Assembly: GCA_944472155.2 (NCBI GenBank)
Contig: OX235273.1
Span: 32,585,204-32,649,203 of the forward strand
Length of the DNA stretch: 64,000 bases
Origin: Trichobilharzia szidati
Lineage: Eukaryota; Platyhelminthes; Trematoda; Strigeidida; Schistosomatidae
Reading direction: 5' to 3'
Position numbers and translations under genes: made by a program. Shown here in pieces: positions 38,501 through 47,500 of this stretch. A model generated the notes under the pieces. The model was given only the letters and a program-made list of their open reading frames with translations. It was not told where the DNA came from and searched no databases. The stretch's first letter is position 1. Each line of letters opens with the position of its first letter.

Positions 38501-41500
38501 TTTGAATTACTAATTACCAAAATGTCTAAACGTAACACATGATAACTTGAGTGTATTCACGTTATCACGTGATTCATCATGCTTAGATAGATTTTTATTA
38601 TAATATGAGAAGTCATTCACTTGCATTTTGCATTTTGTTTTCTATAGAAAGTGGACGTGAGTGTCATTTAAAATGAAAGTGTCTCATTTATGTATACACT
38701 AACTGCACAACTCACTGAAAACGGATCTGACTTCCATTTATATACAGCGTTATCAAGTTGTTGTTGATTTTCACTTAATCCATCTATTCTGTGAAAAATC
38801 TGCAGCCATTATTTTATTCTGGAGAGTGGAATGTGGAAACTCACACTTCTCGGAAAGGCTCATTTGACGATATTCAGCCACAATTGAATTTTCTAGAGAC
38901 TCTAGCAGATGAATGACTTATTTCATCAGTATCAACAGTGACATGCAGAAATGTGAGTATTGCAAATGAAATCAAGACTTACTGCTTCCAGTCAGCACGA
39001 AACCACATCTTGATGCTTATAAATGGATTGGCAATGACCAATCTTCAAAGATTTCCTCTGGGTGGACTGCTTTATGGCTAGCCTCGGAAAATAAACAAGC
39101 CCTATCTCCACAGATGACGAGATGAATAACTTTGAATTACTAATTACCAAAATGTCTGAACGTAACACATGATAACTTGAATGTATTCACATTATCACGT
39201 GATTCATCACGCTCAGTTAGCTTTTTATCATAATATGAGAAGTGATATACTTGCGTTGACATTTTCTTTTGTAAAGCACTTGACTGTGAGTGTCATTCAA
39301 AATGAAAGTGTCTCATTAATGTATACACTAACTGCACAACTCACTGAAAACAGATCTGACTTTCATTTATATACAGAGTTATCAAGTTGTTGTTGTTGTT
39401 TTTCACCTGTTTCATCTAATTTATTCAACGTCTCTAGACGAGATGAATAACTTCAAATTACTAATTTCCGAAATATAGAGACGTTACATGTGATAACTTG
39501 AATGTATTCACGTTATCACGTGGTTCATCACGCTTAGATAGCTTTTTATTATAATATGAGAAGGCATTCACTTGTCTTAAAATTATTTCTTGTGCCATTT
39601 TTTTGCATGCAGATAATGCCTGTGAGTGTTATTCAAAATGAAAATGACTCATATACATATATAAATGCTTAATGCACAGATAACTGGAAATTGATCTGAT
39701 TTCGATTCTACACAGAGGTACTAGGCTGTGATGGTCGCTCTTCACCTAATCCATCCATTCTATGAAACATCTCTGAAGAGTTGAATGTGGAACTTCATAT
39801 TTCTCGGAAAGGCGTCTCTGATTTCAATTCTTTTCGAAAATATTGCATTCGGCATACTCATGTTTGATATTGTCAGTGAAACTACCAACAGATATTTGCA
39901 TTGAAATTATGTAGAAAACAGTGAAATGGGTGAATGGAAGGCTATCATACTTTGGGAGCATTCCTGTGCAGTGATGTGTCTGTCCTTCACGATATCGATA
40001 ACTATTTTTCACACGCATGCACAAACTGGCTTTCTGATAAAGTGGCCTTTATCCATGCTGAATTGTCATCACCCAACTTCTGTAATTAAGGATTATGGAA
40101 ACATAATAAGGATAACGATTGATTTTCTCAAGTATTCTGATCGCCTTATTTCACCAATTTGCTGATTACATTGAAGTGAAACCGAAATTTCACCTTTATA
40201 TCGGCAGAATTCGGGCACTGAAGTGGGGCATATATCGACACTACTTAGTTTGTTTGATTCAACACAGTGGTGCTGTGTTAGTGACTGGTTCATGTTTCAA
40301 GCGCACTTAATTGTTCATAATCATACCATATCAATCACAGCGGTTCATATTGATTCATACACGCACTGCGTTACTTTGGTGGCCCGTATTCAGTACCCAT
40401 TCGGTAAACAAAGATTCGGTGATCAACCCCTCCATCCACTTGGATATGTTAATCTTTAATAGTTTCACAAACCAATTACGTGTATTCATACAAGTTAACG
40501 CCCTGCAACAGTTGAGATCTTTCTACGTGATCTTACACATCATGATCAATCATTCTAGGTCTGGTCAGACATTTACGTTCAATAATCTAATTGATCCTGA
40601 TTACATGTTTGACCTGTGAACTGAATGTGATTATATTATAAAGGTGGATGTTCACCTATGCCTTACCTCTAATGCATTCAAATTTAAAATGAAATATACA
40701 GACAAGGCAAATAGGATGGCGATGGGGTCGCCATTCTTCTCAACAGTAGTGAACATATTTATGGATAGTTGAGAATACTTAGATCTTATAAAGTTAAACT
40801 CTGCTCCAACGATACCACGCAGATATGTTGATGATATGTTTCCTGTGTTGAAATCTGGACATGTCCCTAAGTTTTTCGCACCAATAAACTCAGCAACAGA
40901 TGCATTCCAGTTCCATATTCCAGTTAGAAAATAAACAATGTGAGCTGACCATGATACACTGCAAATTAAATTGAGAATAAGGTGCTGGGTTAGGTACTAG
41001 CATCTATGAGGAATTGACGGATTCTGATTGCTTTTAGACTTTAGTTATCTCACTCTGAATTTCATCATTTAGGCATACGTCCATCCAGCACTTTGTCTTT
41101 TCATAATTTTTATCGGTATTGAGAATGCTGTCCAATTTTCTACACACATACACACACAGCCTTCATGTTACAGTCATCTTTATCCATTCTGAATTGTCTT
41201 CACCTTATTTCTGTCAACAACTTGTGTTGAAACAGATCACTTACTTTGTATTGAATACGCAGCCATGTTACCAGTCATTATTCATCTGGTGTGTACTGAG
41301 TTGGTTCCCTGAGTTCAAAGAAAATAAATGTGAAACAGGATTAGACAAATTGACGCTCTGTTATGTTGACGTTGATGCAATCATATATGAAACAAAGAGC
41401 AAAATTTAAATAAAGACGGATTCAAGGAATTCATCTAATTTTTGTGAAACTCTGCAGCCACATACTTTGAATTCATTGATGTAGGTATGAGAAATATATG

Positions 41501-44500
41501 CGGAGCAGTATGGCACATAAGCACATTAAGGTGGATCAACTATTCAAGATGACATAGACACATGTTTAATGGTTCAACTTTTGACACATAAGTAAGCAAG
41601 CTGCATGTATGACTGAAAATTAAGATTATAACCGTGTGTGCTTCTGCTGCATCTTCATGATGAACAATCACTTTTCAGATGAAAAACTTATAGGTGTCAT
41701 ATATTTAGTTATAATGAAAATCAACACGACGAAAGTATTACAGGCGAATGTTCATATTATGTGAAATACATTTGAAAACTGTAAAAGTCTGTAGTGTGAA
41801 ACTGAAATAATTCAACTGAAACTCTAATGTATTTACAAATATTATAGGTTTCCAGGCCGTAGGTGTTACGAACTTCCTGGAATAATTTGAGCGCTGAGTC
41901 AGATTGATTCATTACAAATATTTTGGAAATTTCAGATGTCAAGAGTGAGTAGTTGGTTATATCTTCGGAACTATTTATCACACTAATTTCGAGAATGATT
42001 TAAGCCTGTTTCATATCAGTGAAAATATTTTCATGACGAAAAGTGATATCATAGTAACAGAGCTGCAAGTCAGAGAGCTGGTTATGTCCAAGGGACTGTT
42101 TATACAGCCAACTCAGTATAAGAAATAACTACGGTTTTCTTGAGTAATTGTGGTTAGGATACACATAGAAACTCAGGAAAATATGGAATTATGCAAAAGC
42201 TTTAACAGCAAGATCGTTTCGTATCTGGCAACTTCTGTATGCGTATATTAGTTTACCTGCTGCTGAGTAGTGGGGAACATTGGTTGTTCGTTGCGTATCC
42301 TGTCCACTAGGGTACAGAAACACTATCAAGACTGGCTACAAAAAAGGTCATACTGGCTGTATAAGCAGTTTGAAAATCAACCATCCGATCAAGACTGGCC
42401 ATTCCCTTTCTGCAAACACCTCCTTCAAAGTGATCTGCAAAGTGAATAATAAACTATCGAAGGCAAAACGCTTTCGTCAGCATGGCATCACTGAAACCTT
42501 ACACATCCAGCTGGGGTCAAGTATACAAAAAGAAAATCATCCAACCACTTCAACTATCATGGTGACTAAGGTGTTGACTGGATGCTTGTGTGTTTGTTTG
42601 TTCTCACTCCTTATGACATTCGTGATATTTTGAAACCTCACATAATTCCATATTTTCCTGTGTTTCTTTATGCATCCTAGCCAAAACTAACTCATTAAGC
42701 TACTCTTCTTATTATGTAACCACATCACGCTTATTACCATCAATCATAATGTTTTTGGACAACGCAAGGATAAGAGTTGAGGACTGAGGTGGAGTATACC
42801 TTCATTGCGTGTAACATTTTACTTTTGATAAATTCATACAGTGTTATGCTGCAATATTTACTGATTGATCGCGTTTCGATCACAATATTTTATTCATAAT
42901 AATAGCATGGTACTCACATAACCTTCTTGCTTCGTTTATTCACAGTAGATATTACCGTATAACACTGTGGCTTTATGAAAATAAAATTCCATCCATGATG
43001 CAATCTTGTCACTTTACCTGAATTGTATCCTTCAGATTTCGCAGCTTCTAAACTTTGTAGTTTTGTTTTCTTCGGTGTTTTTGTCTTATTTTACTTTCTT
43101 TCTAATATTGTCTATTCCACATATTTCGTATCAATTCAGATTTGGTCCGTAAGTCAATATTTTGAAATCTGGTATTTGAGTATGTTATGTGGAATTTCCA
43201 GCGTGTAATATCGCACTATATTTCTTTCAGAAATACTGTTTGGAATAAAGCATTATTATATTATTGATGTCATTATCCAAGGTACCGAATGGTATTCGTT
43301 ATATAACTAGTCTCATCCATATTTGGATTGACTATGCAAAAGACAGTCGTAACATTCTCTCACAATGATGATAACGGAGAAACGTTTGATTTTCAACCCA
43401 AAAGGCAGTTTACGTCAACTGGCAGTCCGGATTGTCACGTTTGGCATCTGATTCCACCTTTATTTAATGTTGAAATATTTCATTATTAGTGCGTATTAGT
43501 GTGCAGTTGATGTAACAGTCTCATTCAGCAACTTAGATCTTTCTCACAATCCACGTGATACACAATTCAGTAGGTGTTTAGCAAGGAGTCATGGATTATT
43601 AACACCTCGTCTTTGATTCATTCTCCTTTCAATATTTTGCCACTGGTTCATCCAAAAATGCAGTTGATAAATTACACGCTGTAATAAGCCGAAATTGAAT
43701 ATCAATCCCGTAATAATACGTTCCACCAAACAGATGAATTTTCTCTTCGTTTTTAGTGAACACTTGCTATTTCCAACAATTAGTTCCATATTATAAGTTT
43801 AGAGAAAACAATAAGAAGACGTAGCTTATCTGAAACCTGTAATGTATTTGCGCTACACACTTTGAACATTCTGACCATGCAAGTAGTTGTCATACTGCTT
43901 TATATAGAAGGCAAGAGAACAAGAATTATCACAATACAGGTTAACTTATGAACAGATCAAGGCCACACATAACAGATAGGAAGATGACACAAGGATGTGG
44001 GGTATGAAAAAAGAATGAGAAGGGTGAAAATATTATTAGGTAAATTGAAGCTTATTGTTTGACAAACAGTTCATCTCATAACTTCTTAGCTTCTCACCAC
44101 CATCATCTCTATTAGAAGTTAAAAGTCACTATTTCTCACATTTTGTCGTGTGTTCATTACTTCCGACTGACTATAACCTGTGTCGAAAACAATTTTTATT
44201 TCTCAGGAAAAAGATGTATGTGTAATACTTTTTCCATTTTACAAATGTCAAATTCGAAGATGACTGTAATTTCCGGAAAGCACTATCAATGCACTAAATG
44301 GCTGTAATTTCGACAGCAGAGCACGTTCTATTCTGTTACATGTTTTCTGGAATTAGATCATGAAACACATTCAGTATAAAATAGTTCCAAACTACTCAAC
44401 TGGAGGCTGCTGCACCAGTTACTACGATGACACTTGATATCACTTTGCCTTTCATCGACATGAAGAGGAATTCTAATGATCGTGGAAGGTAGATGCGTGA

Positions 44501-47500
44501 CTAATCAATGAAAGAATTATACAGCTAGTATGCGCGACAAGTGACAATCATTTAGGAAGAGAACATACGCTGATGTAGATAAATTCTATGATACATATAT
44601 GCCCTCAGAACAATATTGCATTCAAGATTGGGATAATTTTACTAGTTACACCGGATGATCCGCTGTTCAACTACCAGTGAGTCATATTTAAGAGATTCAG
44701 ATATTCATCATGACAAGCGACTTTGACAGTTTTAGAGAGTGACTTATATCATTTTCATGTACTAATTCGTGCTTTATCTCCTATGAAATTTATGCAGTGC
44801 TGTTTTCTGCGTCTGTATGAATGACTTTGTCTACCGGATTCATCAATGCACTGAATCATTTCAGTCGAGGAATGTAAGTTAGTGTTAAATACGTTTACTT
44901 TTATACCGAGCATCCATTAGACTTCAAATAACGGTCATTTAAAGTGCTTGACGATGTCAATACGTGTAATAAATTCGGTCGGCAGAATGTACAATAATAC
45001 GTGGTTGTGTAATGAGTGTGACATTATTCAATTTCATCAGTGTTTGGTTGGTATCTCTCTATAATCGTCATTTCAGAGGAATATTTAGAATATTACCACG
45101 GCATTCTCACATTTAACTGGTGTGAAATTCATGGCGACAAGCAGCTTCATAGAATTCACTATTCACAAAGGTCACACATGTTATGTCATCACTAGAAGTT
45201 ACTGTTACTTTGGTTTGGGTTCAGTCATCTATTCATCTTCTCCACCCATCCCTCTACGAATTTTTAGAAACTATGCTGAGATACAACAAATACTCATTTA
45301 AAGCTAGAATAAATAAATAAAGCTTGAAAATATAAATAAATTTGATAATGGAATTTTATTTTGCGTATTTCAAACACATTATTAATAATAAAACATCATA
45401 TTGTAGTGAGGATAAGCCTTCCAAAAACTCGTGAGTGATGTGTGAAGTAATTATTCCTTTTAAAGTGTTAACGTTTCATCTACACATTATTGTCACTCAT
45501 CGAAGGTTGAAACAAGTGGCATCGTATTACCTTATCAGTACGAATTCTTCATGAAAAAAAAATAAAAATAATGGTAATCACAAAAATAATGAACGTAATA
45601 AAATTTCATGCAGGAAAAACACAGGCATGTGACAGGCAGGCTGATATTCGTCGTTGTAACGTCTTAAACTTAGCTAGATAAGCCATCACGCCAACCGATT
45701 CAAATTGAAAGATTGAATATTTCAATAAATACTAGTGCTGTGACGGTGTGATACAGACAATGGGTTCCAACGGAATATTATTCTCACAGTGAGAATCCTT
45801 GTATTTGTTGCTATTACCGTCTGAATACTATTCCAACAGTTCAATAGTGCATTAGCAACAGAATAATATATGTGCATTTGAACATCATATTTCACGTCAT
45901 TTAATGTACAACAAAATCACACGCTCGAACTTTGCCTAAAGAATACAAACTGTATATAAATAAATGGTTGTTTGATAACTAGAAAATATACCTTGGCTTC
46001 CATATCTTACCTTCTGCTGATACAGTAGCAGTTTAACCACAATTGACTGATGATGATCAGACACTTATAAGATACTGTTTGAAAACGGAATATATTGGAA
46101 ATACGACAACGTAGAATAGTCGAATCTAATTATGATGAAGAATGAGTTTCAAACTCAATTTCTGGTTTAAATTGCATACATAATCAAAAATTATACTTTA
46201 AATTGAAGGGATGAGATAATCCATCTGTCTCAGAATAGGTTAAAGTGCTTCGTTTATTTGCTGACTTCACAAGCATTGCACCGGTTTCAAATCATGTCGT
46301 GACACATACGTAGACCTGTTCAAAAAAGTATCGGTTGTATGTACTCTAGAAGAAATATTCAATCTTAATTAAAGGACCAAATGATTCAGCGGAGTAGTTG
46401 GAACACTTGCCTCGCAGATTATACTCTCAGAAGAAGAGTCAGATATGCGAGTAAAAAACTCTATTCTCTCTGAATTTTACTAACTTTTTATTTAAAATCT
46501 ATCTGTTTAATAATCGCCAATAGGAGCAAAATCATGAGGATATACTTTGTCTCAAGAGTAATAAAATTCATCACTTGGTTTCATCATTCCTACAGTAGAT
46601 TGTCAGATGGTGTATCAGAATTCACCTCAGTCAACAGCACTAAAATACATGATGTTTTAATGATACTTCCTTCCTTCAGTAGCATAAGAATGTACTCAGA
46701 TATATTTTCATGCACACGGCAGTGTGGAGAAGGGGTGAAGATTTGTATATCTGTTAAGAGGTGGCTAAACTAGCTATGATGTCATCAGCCTTGACAATTA
46801 AATATCAGTGAGTTAATGTTGAAACTCAGAAACATCGAATTATTATATTTAGCATTTCAAACAACATACTTAACCGGGATGAGAAATTCAAATACAAATA
46901 AGCTATTGTCAGCTTTGATTCAGCTGTTATTCCTAGTTTCTTTACAATGTGAACAATTCAGTGCAATGCGCCGAACAAAATATCTGAGGAATCTCCTGAC
47001 TTCAACTTATGAAATACAGTGAGAGATTTTGAGAAATGTATACTGACTCATTTGTTATACCTTAGTAAGAGAATTCACGAAACAATGTTACAAATTTGAC
47101 TGCACATTCGAAAACAGCTTTGCAGTGAATATGTATTTATCTATACGTATATTAACACATAAATATCAGCATATGAGTTAATATCCTAAATAATAATTAT
47201 ACGCGAAACCATCTCACAAGCTCATTCAAAGCATTCATCAATTTTCGAGACGCTCAGTAATGGGTTTTATAGATTTATACATTACTGAAATCCATTCAAA
47301 CAAGCAGCGTTCTCTTTATTCACCCTCATATATATATCGATGACTGAAATCTAAGGAATAATGCTAAGAATGCAAAATTAATCAAAAAATCTTGGAATAC
47401 CTTAAAGTGTTATTAACATTCATCAATACTCATTGTTTCTTGCGTGTAGGCGTTCCAGTTACAACACCCAGCACCATTCCTCACCGACAAAATGTCAGCC

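Larger units (their letters stand above)
35360..39830 (+). repeat. Tandem array of ~630-bp units, each carrying a 9-nt exon
   Basis: Seven units are marked by the string GATAAC.TGAATGT.TTCAC, starting near 35,390, 35,830, 36,777, 37,409, 38,541, 39,172 and 39,492. The uninterrupted spacing is about 630 bp (for example 36,777 to 37,409). Inner units are nearly identical; the outer ones (first, last) are diverged or shortened. Each unit carries GTTATCACGTGATTCATCAC, then a pyrimidine tract, a 9-nt exon and GTGAGTGT. A gypsy LTR plus gag lies in one interval and a solo LTR in another. The array is best read as amplification of an intron-exon-intron unit. Confidence 0.9.

Noticed and set aside
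42280..42633. 117-codon frame ending in a hydrophobic segment, as a possible membrane-protein gene
   Set aside because: The central part matches the Penelope-like C-terminal region, and the hydrophobic end is low-complexity readthrough.
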